Of a stretch of DNA of 11,735 nt, positions 1 through 6,276 are shown piece by piece. The stretch lies in assembly GCA_017458545.1 (NCBI GenBank), contig JAFTBA010000025.1, forward strand, positions 1-11,735, written 5' to 3'. The notes under the pieces were generated by a model. The model did no database searches. It saw only the letters and a program-made list of their open reading frames with translations, and was not told where the DNA came from. Source of the stretch: Synergistaceae bacterium. Lineage in GTDB: Bacteria; Synergistota; Synergistia; Synergistales; Aminobacteriaceae. The translations under genes were made by a program, and so were the position numbers. Every line of letters begins with the position of its first letter. Position 1 is the stretch's first letter.

Positions 1-1036
1 CTGCAAACACAGGCGGAACATGATTCATAACAAACGAAGGAAATACCTGAATCGTTGATGATATTACGGGGACATCGGGAACGTTAAGCCCTGCCGATTT
101 CAGGAAATTCAGTTCTGCAAGAGTTATGTAGTTCGCTCGCATGAAAAGTCCTATGAATATCCCAGCTATTCCTGCAGGAGGCACTAAAACTCCTGCCCAG
201 TAAAGACTCCTTCTTGCTTCACGCTCACCCTTAGCACTCAATATGTACTGCATGTATGTCTGAGTCGAAAGTATTCCCAATATCAATGAGACGCATGAAC
301 CTAAATCTTTCAGCATTCCTCTTGATGTCAATGATAGATAACGGGCATAAAAATCTTCGTGTGAAAAAATTTCCCTCAGTTTTCCTACCGATGAAGTCAG
401 CAGAAAATTCTCAGCGTTAAGGAAAACCGATGATACTCCTCCCGATTTAACTGTTACGAGTACTAAACATGCAGTGCACGATATGAACAGCAAAATTACT
501 TTGACGATACCGCCCATACCTGCCCCCCAAGTTCCTCCCATGACAATGTACATGCACATGAATATCACTGTGAGTGCTGAGGCTGTCAGGGGAGTTATTG
601 AGGGGTAAAGTGCAGGGATAAAACCTATACATGCAGTTACCTGAGCGAGTACACTGATGAATGTTCCTGTAGTACAGAGAATACCGCCTGATTTTTCGGT
701 TAATGCTCCGTATTCGCGCGCTATTATTTGGAATTGGGTGGTGCAGCCGGAACGCCTTAACCTGTCCGAGAATGTCAACCCGAGAATTAGACAGCCTAAA
801 CCTGTTCCGACCGTGAACCAGCACGCTGATATTCCGAAATTGAATGCTAACTGGGCAGTACCTAACGTGCATTGTGAACCGAGTAACGTACCCACTAATG
901 CACCCGTTGTGAGCCATGACGATGCCTTTCCGCCTCCCGTGAGAAAATCGGAGGTCGAATGAACTTTTCGGCCTGCAAGGAGTCCTGCTGTGCTGACGAG
1001 GAGTATTACGAAAATGATTCCGATTTCTGTTGACAT
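1..1036 (-). CDS. Sodium:solute symporter family protein (partial, C-terminus off left edge)
   Basis: About 345 residues are visible of a family usually 450-550 long; the gene runs off the left edge, so the C-terminal helices are missing. The protein is very hydrophobic, with a helix at about residues 5-22. Next comes the SSS-family signature: DFLTGGGKASSW at about 30-41, then a threonine- and glycine-rich segment (LVGTLLGSQCTLGTAQ, about 47-62) corresponding to TM1 of the LeuT-like core. Family members couple Na+ entry to uptake of sugars, amino acids, carboxylates or similar solutes in the inner membrane. The substrate cannot be read from sequence. The start is ATG at 1036-1034, with GGGAG about 12 bases upstream. 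The gene is divergent from the yitT-like gene across 172 bases. I am confident of the family, not of the substrate. Confidence 0.85.
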   Translation of the reverse strand, partial: MSTEIGIIFVILLVSTAGLLAGRKVHSTSDFLTGGGKASSWLTTGALVGTLLGSQCTLGTAQLAFNFGISACWFTVGTGLGCLILGLTFSDRLRRSGCTTQFQIIAREYGALTEKSGGILCTTGTFISVLAQVTACIGFIPALYPSITPLTASALTVIFMCMYIVMGGTWGAGMGGIVKVILLFISCTACLVLVTVKSGGVSSVFLNAENFLLTSSVGKLREIFSHEDFYARYLSLTSRGMLKDLGSCVSLILGILSTQTYMQYILSAKGEREARRSLYWAGVLVPPAGIAGIFIGLFMRANYITLAELNFLKSAGLNVPDVPVISSTIQVFPSFVMNHVPPVFA

Positions 1037-1069
1037 GAATAAAAAAAGCTCCCGTTAAATTTTCACCTA

Positions 1070-1078
1070 ATTATCACA
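1070..1078 (-). promoter_or_regulatory. Possible extended -10 promoter for the symporter gene
   Basis: Read on the minus strand, this is TGTGATAAT, an extended -10 (TGn plus GATAAT) about 34 bases upstream of the symporter ATG. No convincing -35 was seen. Tentative. Confidence 0.3.
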
Positions 1079-1136
1079 CAAAAACAAAATTCACTCCTCA
1101 TAACAACAGACAAATTTTTTTGCGTAACATGAGCTG

Positions 1137-1145
1137 TGCTAATAT
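1137..1145 (+). promoter_or_regulatory. Possible extended -10 promoter for the yitT-like/NYN unit
   Basis: TGCTAATAT matches an extended -10 (TGn plus TAATAT). Only a T-rich stretch lies at the -35 position (about 1116-1121). Transcription from here would give a 5' leader of about 55-60 bases ending in the AAGGAGG site at 1194. Tentative. Confidence 0.4.
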
Positions 1146-1193
1146 TATTTTCACGGTTTTCACGCAGAAAAATTTTTCATATTTCGGATTTTT

Positions 1194-1211
1194 AAGGAGG
1201 GATTTTCCACG
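1194..1211 (+). promoter_or_regulatory. Strong ribosome binding site facing an ACG start codon
   Basis: AAGGAGGG (1194-1201) is a near-perfect anti-16S match. Seven bases later, at 1209, is ACG, in frame with the yitT-like protein. There is no ATG, GTG or TTG in this frame between the upstream stop (TAA, 1140-1142) and TTG at 1242. That TTG is 40 bases from the ribosome site and has no Shine-Dalgarno of its own. The placement argues that ACG at 1209 is the true start. Confidence 0.6.
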
Positions 1212-2099
1212 AAGAACACGAAATTTTTACATTCATTTTCATTGCACACGCTTAACATTATCCGTAACGACTGGAAAGCATTTACCGTTATGATATTGGC
1301 CAGCACTATTCAGGCGTTCGCAGTGAGATATTTCACACTGCATTATCATTTCCCGGATCTCGGAGTGTCAGGTATAGCCGTCCTCACTAATTACATGTTC
1401 GGAATATCACCTAACTGGGTAATACTCACAGGCAATATCCTCCTCATCATTTGGGCAGGTAAAAATCTTAACGTCAGATTCTTAGCACTCACTTTAACAT
1501 CTGTTCTCACTTTCTCGGCTATGCTCTCAGTCTTTGAACGTTACCCCCTGCCCCTGCCAGAAGACAAATTCATGGCCACTGTCATAACAGGACTCATGAA
1601 GGGATTTGCAGGAGCTTTAATGCTCAACGCAGGCGGTTCAGGCGGAGGCACTGACATAAGCGCAATAGTTTTACGGCGGCGTTACGGCCTCGAAATAGGA
1701 CGCTTCACCATCATCATCAACATGTTAATCCTCGCCCTCTCAATCGGAGTCGTAGGACTCGAAGCAGTTGTTTACGGTGCTGTAGGTCTTTACGTCAACG
1801 GTATTACTCTCGATAACGTTACACGGAGTTTCGACAGACGTAAACAGGCCATAATCATCACTAATAAACCCGATGAAGTAAGCGAGTTCATTAATTCACA
1901 CGGAAGGGGGGTAACAAGATTAGAGGGACGGGGAGGTTATACGGGTCAGCACAGACCTGTATTACTGACTCTGTTAGACCCCAGACAAGTCATAATGCTC
2001 AAAAAATTCCTGAAGGAACATGATGACAGAGCATTCGTTTCAATATGTGACGCCTCTGAAGTTTTAGGACAGGGCTTTAAGAGCTGGAGGTCGTTGTAA
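1209..2099 (+). CDS. YitT family membrane protein (DUF161 plus C-terminal DUF2179), probable ACG start
   Basis: From ACG the product is 296 residues; from the first conventional start (TTG, 1242) it is 285, and both suit the family (about 280-300). An N-terminal membrane domain of several hydrophobic helices (about residues 25-205) includes the glycine-rich NAGGSGGGTDI segment (about 140-150) that typifies YitT proteins. A soluble C-terminal domain (about 215-285) begins near RRKQAIIITNKPDEV and fits DUF2179. YitT proteins sit in the cytoplasmic membrane; their function is poorly known, and a transport role is usually assumed. The start at 1209 is chosen because AAGGAGGG lies seven bases upstream and nothing precedes TTG at 1242. 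The NYN gene follows after 27 bases on the same strand, so the two are probably co-transcribed. Confidence 0.85.
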   Translation, partial: TKNTKFLHSFSLHTLNIIRNDWKAFTVMILASTIQAFAVRYFTLHYHFPDLGVSGIAVLTNYMFGISPNWVILTGNILLIIWAGKNLNVRFLALTLTSVLTFSAMLSVFERYPLPLPEDKFMATVITGLMKGFAGALMLNAGGSGGGTDISAIVLRRRYGLEIGRFTIIINMLILALSIGVVGLEAVVYGAVGLYVNGITLDNVTRSFDRRKQAIIITNKPDEVSEFINSHGRGVTRLEGRGGYTGQHRPVLLTLLDPRQVIMLKKFLKEHDDRAFVSICDASEVLGQGFKSWRSL

Positions 2100-2111
2100 A
2101 AATTAAAAGTT

Positions 2112-2129
2112 AAGGAGTGAAATATTACG
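2112..2129 (+). promoter_or_regulatory. Ribosome binding site facing an ATT/ACG start for the NYN gene
   Basis: AAGGAG (2112-2117) is followed by in-frame ATT at 2124 (six bases away) and ACG at 2127 (nine bases away). A TGA at 2118-2120 closes the frame upstream, so translation must begin after it. The next ATG in frame is at 2439, over 300 bases downstream, and has no Shine-Dalgarno. A GTG at 2131 is out of frame and stops after four codons. ACG is preferred over ATT because the yitT-like gene shows the same arrangement. Confidence 0.6.
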
Positions 2130-3608
2130 AGTGATTTTACTATAGGAAGTTTACTTGATGAAGACAAGAAAGCATCTTTACAGAATTTTTCGGAGAATTT
2201 ACCGCAGAAATTACAGCAGGAAGCTCCCCGTTCAAAACGTGATATTGTTTCACGTGTTGCTTACTTAATCGGTATTGAGGCGAGGTATTTCGGACTCGAA
2301 CACGGCTCAAATATTAACCCTCAGTTTTACCGCTCAGTTTACGAGGAATTAAATCAGGACAAAGAAGCACGTATCGTCCGTAATCTCTGCCGTTTACGGA
2401 CAAAATTACAGCGTCATTTCAAAGCTATATGCACCGAAATGAACTCTGACATAAAAAACCTCGACTCAATCCCCGATTTAATCCCCCCCGATATACTCAA
2501 ACACCTCGAAAATGACGGCATACCGTTCGTAAGACCGAGACGAAGACCTGAAGATTATATTGTCGACGTTCATAACTACCTGCTGCCCCACGTACCTAAC
2601 TGTCAGAAATTCATTCCCGATTGGGTGAAATGGCCTTATATCCGCAATTTATTCTTCATCGTTAAGGGCAACACTGTCGAGGGCAATAAGGACGCTGCGA
2701 AAATTTATCACGAGTTCAGGGATTTGTTCCCGTATCAGTCGTTCATCAACTGGCGGCCCGATGAAAAAGACGGTAATATTCTGCGTGATGACGCTAAATT
2801 TTTACCGATACTTTACGAACGTAACAGAGACAGATTTTATGACATGAGCAAAGTTACTGACGCAGGAGATGCAGCTGTCGGAGACCCATCGGAATTTTTC
2901 GGTGAGGCTCAAAACGTTTTGGTAGCGATTGACTGCGAGAACGCTGATCCCTGCAAGGTGATAGGCATAATGAAAGAACTCGATAAACGCGGTTTCACAG
3001 GTAAAATCTCAAAGATACTTCTTGTTGACGATGAGCATACGTCATCTCAATGGCGTGCGCTGAGGCGTAACGGGAATTTACCGCTTGAGTATTACATGAC
3101 TGAAAGAGTTAAGGACGATAAATCTGCGGTTGACGTAGCACTGACGATAAAATTTTACCGCGAAATAGCTGAGAGCAGAGCTGAAGGTAAACCGATAGAC
3201 TCGGCAATAATAGTGTCAAGCGACTGTGATTTCTGGCCGTTGATTGAGTTAACGCCTGAGGTGAAATTTCTGGTGATGCTTGAATATGATAACTGTTCGC
3301 AGTCATATTACAGGCGTTTGCAGAATAATGATGTGCCGTTCGTGTACATAGATGAATATTTCTCGGCAGGTAATCTCGAATTAAAGACCGAGACAGTATT
3401 GCAGGAGGTAATACGTGAGATAGAGGAGGGATATTTAGGGAAAATAAATCTTTTCTCGGTCATTAACAGGGCATTGAATAAACTTGAGCTGAAAATGAAT
3501 GAGAGTGAGTCGACAGCGTTCTATGAGAAATACATATCCCAGATGAATATAACGTTCACAAAAAACGGAACTGCTGTCTTACAGAACAAACCTGCGTTTA
3601 AGTGCTGA
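2127..3608 (+). CDS. NYN-domain (PIN-like nuclease fold) protein with undescribed N-terminal region, probable ACG start
   Basis: Read from ACG the product is 493 residues. A start at the first ATG (2439) would give only 389 and discard 104 codons that are open, in frame and protein-like. Residues 1-260 are soluble, match no family I recognise, and contain a basic patch (VRPRRRP, about 135-141). A NYN domain follows at about 262-412. It has AIDCEN with Asp269, KSAVDVAL with Asp336, and SSDCDFWPLI with Asp366 and Asp368. These are the acidic residues expected of the metal-binding site in the NYN/LabA (DUF88) family, many of which are proposed RNases. The last 80 residues look helical and charged. 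The protein is probably cytoplasmic. The gene lies 27 bases behind the yitT-like gene and ends before a strong terminator. The RNA target and biological role are unknown; nuclease activity is inferred from the fold. Confidence 0.75.
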   Translation, partial: TSDFTIGSLLDEDKKASLQNFSENLPQKLQQEAPRSKRDIVSRVAYLIGIEARYFGLEHGSNINPQFYRSVYEELNQDKEARIVRNLCRLRTKLQRHFKAICTEMNSDIKNLDSIPDLIPPDILKHLENDGIPFVRPRRRPEDYIVDVHNYLLPHVPNCQKFIPDWVKWPYIRNLFFIVKGNTVEGNKDAAKIYHEFRDLFPYQSFINWRPDEKDGNILRDDAKFLPILYERNRDRFYDMSKVTDAGDAAVGDPSEFFGEAQNVLVAIDCENADPCKVIGIMKELDKRGFTGKISKILLVDDEHTSSQWRALRRNGNLPLEYYMTERVKDDKSAVDVALTIKFYREIAESRAEGKPIDSAIIVSSDCDFWPLIELTPEVKFLVMLEYDNCSQSYYRRLQNNDVPFVYIDEYFSAGNLELKTETVLQEVIREIEEGYLGKINLFSVINRALNKLELKMNESESTAFYEKYISQMNITFTKNGTAVLQNKPAFKC

Positions 3609-3618
3609 GACATTCAGC

Positions 3619-3658
3619 AAAAAATCCCCCTGCACGATATTCACAGGGGGGTTTTATT
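3619..3658. terminator. Bidirectional intrinsic terminator between convergent genes
   Basis: CCCCCTG and CAGGGGG form a seven-pair GC-rich stem around an 11-base loop. The stem is extended by a T-G wobble and A-T pairs, with an A-run on the left and TTTTATTTT on the right. This gives a U-tract in either direction. It lies 10 bases after the NYN stop and next to the stop of the convergent secreted-protein gene, so it can serve both. Confidence 0.9.
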
Positions 3659-3661
3659 TTC

Positions 3662-4225
3662 TCAACGTTCGGCGCGTGCACTGCAAGTTATGTCAAAAGT
3701 ATATTTTTCGTCAGGGTAAGTTTCGTTGACTACAAAGCCCTCCCAACGTATTAACGTGCTGTTACCGGGAAGGAATGACAGAGTTATTTTGTCCTCGCCG
3801 TCCACAAACTCAGTGCTGAAACTCCATGAGTTTTCGCCTTCCTTCCTCATGTCGTAAGGCACTGAATATTCCCAGCTGCGTTCACAGACTATTTCGCCCT
3901 GAATGTCCGTTATTACTCCCGTGAATATAACATCGGCTCTGCCTTCGCCCTCACTCTCGGAATATTTCACGCTCTCTATCTTCAGCACTACATCATCAGC
4001 GTTAAGCGAAACATCTACTCCGGGCTGTCTGGGGTCTGTACCTGTACCGTTGCCCTGAGCTTTCCAGATTCCTATCAGGGAATTTAAGCCTGAGACCGTT
4101 TGAACTGAGGAGGTCTTAGAGGGTTTTGAGGATTTACGTTTTCTTTTTGCGGCTTCGGTTTGGGCTAACGGAAACATAACCGTTAAAATCATAACTGCCG
4201 CTAAAATTTTCATGTAACGTTTCAT
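3662..4225 (-). CDS. Small secreted/periplasmic protein of unknown function
   Basis: The product has 187 residues. A clear Sec signal peptide is present: a basic start (MKRYMK), a hydrophobic core at about 7-20, and a likely cut near residues 24-26 (TEAA). There is no lipobox cysteine, so it is probably free in the periplasm or exported. A strongly basic linker (KRKRKSSKPSK, about 27-37) follows. A compact domain from about residue 48 begins LIGIWKAQGNGTG and alternates polar and hydrophobic residues, as in a beta-rich fold. It has two cysteines near CERSWEY and ITCSARA. The opening loosely recalls lipocalin-like domains, but I do not recognise the family. The start is ATG at 4225 with a weak AAGAGA site about eight bases upstream; ATG at 4213 is a possible alternative. 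It is divergent from the flavoprotein gene across 80 bases. Confidence 0.75.
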   Translation of the reverse strand: MKRYMKILAAVMILTVMFPLAQTEAAKRKRKSSKPSKTSSVQTVSGLNSLIGIWKAQGNGTGTDPRQPGVDVSLNADDVVLKIESVKYSESEGEGRADVIFTGVITDIQGEIVCERSWEYSVPYDMRKEGENSWSFSTEFVDGEDKITLSFLPGNSTLIRWEGFVVNETYPDEKYTFDITCSARAER

Positions 4226-4257
4226 GATATTATCTCTTCTTTCAATAGGGCTGAATT

Positions 4258-4266
4258 ATTCTAGCA
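4258..4266 (-). promoter_or_regulatory. Possible extended -10 promoter for the secreted-protein gene
   Basis: On the minus strand this is TGCTAGAAT, an extended -10 (TGn plus TAGAAT), about 32 bases upstream of the ATG at 4225. The -35 region would fall inside the palindrome at 4278-4292, so one regulator could affect both divergent genes. Moderate to weak support. Confidence 0.4.
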
Positions 4267-4272
4267 TATTAT

Positions 4273-4281
4273 TGTTATAAT
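4273..4281 (+). promoter_or_regulatory. Extended -10 promoter for the flavoprotein-cdd-era unit
   Basis: TGTTATAAT is a perfect TATAAT (4276-4281) preceded by TGn. No good -35 is present, which fits an extended -10 promoter. Transcription would start near 4287-4289, giving a very short leader before AAGGAGG at 4292-4298. Confidence 0.6.
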
Positions 4282-4292
4282 AATCATTATTA
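4278..4292. promoter_or_regulatory. Fur/PerR-like 7-1-7 palindrome overlapping a promoter
   Basis: TAATAATcATTATTA is a perfect 7-1-7 inverted repeat. It matches 12 of 14 arm positions of the Fur box described in Bacillus (TGATAATnATTATCA), and equally of the PerR box (TTATAATnATTATAA). It covers the end of the -10, the expected transcription start and the edge of the ribosome site, a classic repressor position. The region is AT-rich, so chance cannot be excluded. Confidence 0.45.
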
Positions 4293-4305
4293 AGGAGGCT
4301 TTATC

Positions 4306-4866
4306 ATGTCTAAAATATTAGTGGTCTCAGGTCATACCGACCTCAAAAATAATTCATTCGCAAACAAAATAATTCTCGGACATCTCGAAAAAATTATGCC
4401 CGATGCAGAATACGTTTATTTAGACTCGCAATACCCCGATTGGAATTTTGACGTTGAACTCGAACAGAACAGACTCAGAAATGCTGACGTTATTGTCTTT
4501 CAGTTCCCTTTCTTCTGGTACGGAGTCCCCTCGTTAATGCACAAATGGATGGAGGATGTATTCGTTCACGGTTTCTCTCACGGCTCAAAAGGCAAGGCAC
4601 TTGTAGGAAAAAAATTTCTCGTCTCATTCACTTCAGGTGCTCCAGAAGATTTATACAGGACAGGAGGAGTTCAGGGTTACCCTGTTGATGACTTCCTGAT
4701 TCCGTTGAAACAGTTTGCTAAAGCCTGCGGCATGGAATGGATCGGATATGTTTACAGCGGAGGGTTATCCTATGCCAGCAGACATGATGACGAAAAACTG
4801 AACCGGATGAAAGCGAAAGCACTCACTCACGCCGAAAGAGTCGCCGAAAAATTAAGGAGTCTTTAA
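4306..4866 (+). CDS. NAD(P)H oxidoreductase, flavodoxin-like fold (KefF/MdaB-like quinone reductase)
   Basis: The product is 186 residues, typical of the Flavodoxin_2 family (about 175-200). It opens with a beta strand and phosphate-binding turn (ILVVSGHTDLKNNSFANK, about 4-21). FQFPFFWYGVPSLMHKW (about 66-82) follows, the usual FPxxWYxxPxxxKxW motif that packs against the flavin. TSGAPEDLY (about 109-117) corresponds to the second flavin-contacting loop. Relatives use FMN or FAD and NAD(P)H to reduce quinones and similar electrophiles by two electrons in the cytoplasm; some act as ancillary subunits of Kef K+ channels. No Kef gene is visible, so an independent reductase is more likely. The start ATG has AAGGAGG seven bases upstream. 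cdd follows after five bases. Control by the overlapping Fur/PerR-like palindrome is an inference. Confidence 0.85.
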   Translation: MSKILVVSGHTDLKNNSFANKIILGHLEKIMPDAEYVYLDSQYPDWNFDVELEQNRLRNADVIVFQFPFFWYGVPSLMHKWMEDVFVHGFSHGSKGKALVGKKFLVSFTSGAPEDLYRTGGVQGYPVDDFLIPLKQFAKACGMEWIGYVYSGGLSYASRHDDEKLNRMKAKALTHAERVAEKLRSL

Positions 4867-4871
4867 CCCTA

Positions 4872-5312
4872 ATGCCGTCAGCCGAAATCAGCCCGTCAGC
4901 AAAAATTTCACCCGATGAATTACTCGCTTCAGCCCGTGAAGCTGCAAAGAACTCTTACTCGCCTTACTCGCGTTACCGCGTGGGTGTCGCAATGCTTTTG
5001 GAGGACGGAGAGGTCATTAGGGCCTGCAACGTTGAGAATGCCTCTTACGGTTTAACGGTTTGCGCTGAACGTTCAGCTGTCGCAGTAATGGTCTCTCAGG
5101 GCAAACGAAATCCCATCGCTATCGCTGTAGCAGGTTCACATGATGACAGGGACGACTATTTGACTGTTCCGTGTCCTCCATGCGGTGCGTGCCGTCAGGT
5201 GTTAAACGAGTTCAATCCTGATATGCTTGTGATTCTTGCCTCGAAGAACGGCGCGAAAATTTACCCGTTAAAAAAATTACTGCCTCACAGTTTTACTCTT
5301 GACCCCGAATAA
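4872..5312 (+). CDS. cdd: Cytidine deaminase
   Basis: The product is 146 residues. It is a zinc-dependent hydrolase converting cytidine and deoxycytidine to uridine and deoxyuridine in pyrimidine salvage. Visible features are the substrate-loop region SYSPYSRYRVG (about 28-38), the catalytic TVCAERSAV with zinc ligand Cys64 and proton-shuttling Glu66, and PCPPCGACRQV, where Cys104 and Cys107 supply the other ligands. This is the small homotetrameric class. Compared with the usual start (close to DELLASAREAA), it has about 13 extra N-terminal residues with a small internal repeat (SAEISP/SAKISP). No later ATG, GTG or TTG fits, so ATG at 4872 is kept. AAGGAG lies 12 bases upstream, longer than normal. 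It is followed by era after two bases, a common arrangement in many bacteria. Confidence 0.93.
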   Translation: MPSAEISPSAKISPDELLASAREAAKNSYSPYSRYRVGVAMLLEDGEVIRACNVENASYGLTVCAERSAVAVMVSQGKRNPIAIAVAGSHDDRDDYLTVPCPPCGACRQVLNEFNPDMLVILASKNGAKIYPLKKLLPHSFTLDPE

Positions 5313-5314
5313 AA

Positions 5315-6202
5315 ATGAAGTGCGGAACAGTTACAATAATAGGCCGTCCCAATGCAGGCAAATCATCGCTCATCAATGCCCTTCTCAAAACACGCGCGTT
5401 AATCGTTTCGCCTAAACCGCAGACTACACGCAATGCTGTACGATGTATCTATAATGACGATGAAGCTCAGATAATTTTTACCGATACGCCCGGGCTTTAC
5501 AGGCCGGACTCGCGCGATAAGCTCGGAATTTTCCTGAACGATTCGATTCTTGAAGCCGTTGAGGATTCGGATTGTATATTGTGGCTTGTTGACGCGGCAG
5601 CAGGGAAGTTACAGCCTGACGATTACGAAGTAGCGCGTATTCTCCCTAAGAAAATACCCGTTATACTCGCTGCTAATAAGTCCGATAAGTATGATCCTTC
5701 ACGGGCGTTGAAACTTTACGGAGGGCTGCATAAGTTTGCTGATGAGGTTGCTGTTTCGGCCAAGACCAAACGCGGAATTGACGCATTGATTTCGGCGGTT
5801 AAAGCTCTGATTCCTGAGGGTGAAATGATTTATGACCCTGAGATTCTGATGGACTCAACAGAAAAATTCATGGCTTCAGAGATTATACGCGAGAAAATTT
5901 TGATGCTGTTACGGGATGAAGTGCCTCACTGCGTTGCAGTTGTGATAGACGAGTATAAGAGTCCCGATGAATATCCCGGCAGGAAAAAACTTTACATTCG
6001 CGCAACTCTCGTAACTGAGACTGAAGGGCAGAAAAAGATTCTCATAGGCTCTAAAGGTGAAATGATTAAACGTATAGGAGAGCTTTCGAGAAAATCAGTT
6101 GAGGAGGTTACGGGGTTTGAAACGTACATTGATTTGTGGGTTAAGGCCGTTCCGAATTGGAGAAGGAATCCTATGGCGTTGAAACGTCTGGGCTATTCGT
6201 AA
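5315..6202 (+). CDS. era: GTPase Era, ribosome (30S) assembly factor
   Basis: The product is 295 residues, the normal length for Era. The G domain has G1 GRPNAGKSS (10-18), G2 in PQTTRN (Thr37/38), G3 DTPG (57-60), G4 NKSD (121-124) and G5 SAK (148-150). The C-terminal KH domain carries ILIGSKGEMIKRIG with the GxxG loop at 245-248, which binds the 3' end of 16S rRNA near the anti-Shine-Dalgarno. The protein ends in the usual DLWVKAVPNWRRNP region. Era couples GTP hydrolysis to late 30S maturation. There is no ribosome site of its own; the ATG is two bases after the cdd stop, implying translational coupling. The stop is followed by a terminator. Confidence 0.97.
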   Translation: MKCGTVTIIGRPNAGKSSLINALLKTRALIVSPKPQTTRNAVRCIYNDDEAQIIFTDTPGLYRPDSRDKLGIFLNDSILEAVEDSDCILWLVDAAAGKLQPDDYEVARILPKKIPVILAANKSDKYDPSRALKLYGGLHKFADEVAVSAKTKRGIDALISAVKALIPEGEMIYDPEILMDSTEKFMASEIIREKILMLLRDEVPHCVAVVIDEYKSPDEYPGRKKLYIRATLVTETEGQKKILIGSKGEMIKRIGELSRKSVEEVTGFETYIDLWVKAVPNWRRNPMALKRLGYS

Positions 6203-6218
6203 TCATAATCATTCCAAA

Positions 6219-6260
6219 TAAAAAATCTCCCCTGCATTAACGCAAGAGAGATTCTTTTTT
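6219..6260. terminator. Bidirectional intrinsic terminator downstream of era and the flavodoxin gene
   Basis: AATCTC (6224-6229) pairs with GAGATT (6248-6253), flanked by an A-run on the left and CTTTTTT on the right. An inner TGC/GCA pairing closes a six-base loop, with two C-A mismatches in the middle of the stem. The convergent genes end at 6202 and 6277, so it can serve both. It is weaker than the terminator at 3619. Confidence 0.75.
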
Positions 6261-6276
6261 GCCTTTTTTGCACAGC

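Noticed and set aside
447..962. Open frames on both strands inside the symporter gene (447-917 minus in another frame, and 657-962 plus)
   Set aside because: They lie within the convincing symporter reading frame, have no ribosome sites, and their products are rich in His, Arg, Pro and Asn with no recognisable domain.
2117..2160. GTG (2117 or 2131) or ATG (2157) as start of the NYN gene, possibly with a frameshift
   Set aside because: The GTG at 2117 overlaps the ribosome site and ends after five codons, the GTG at 2131 ends after four, and the ATG at 2157 is out of frame. The upstream 104 codons are already in frame with the NYN protein, so no frameshift is needed.
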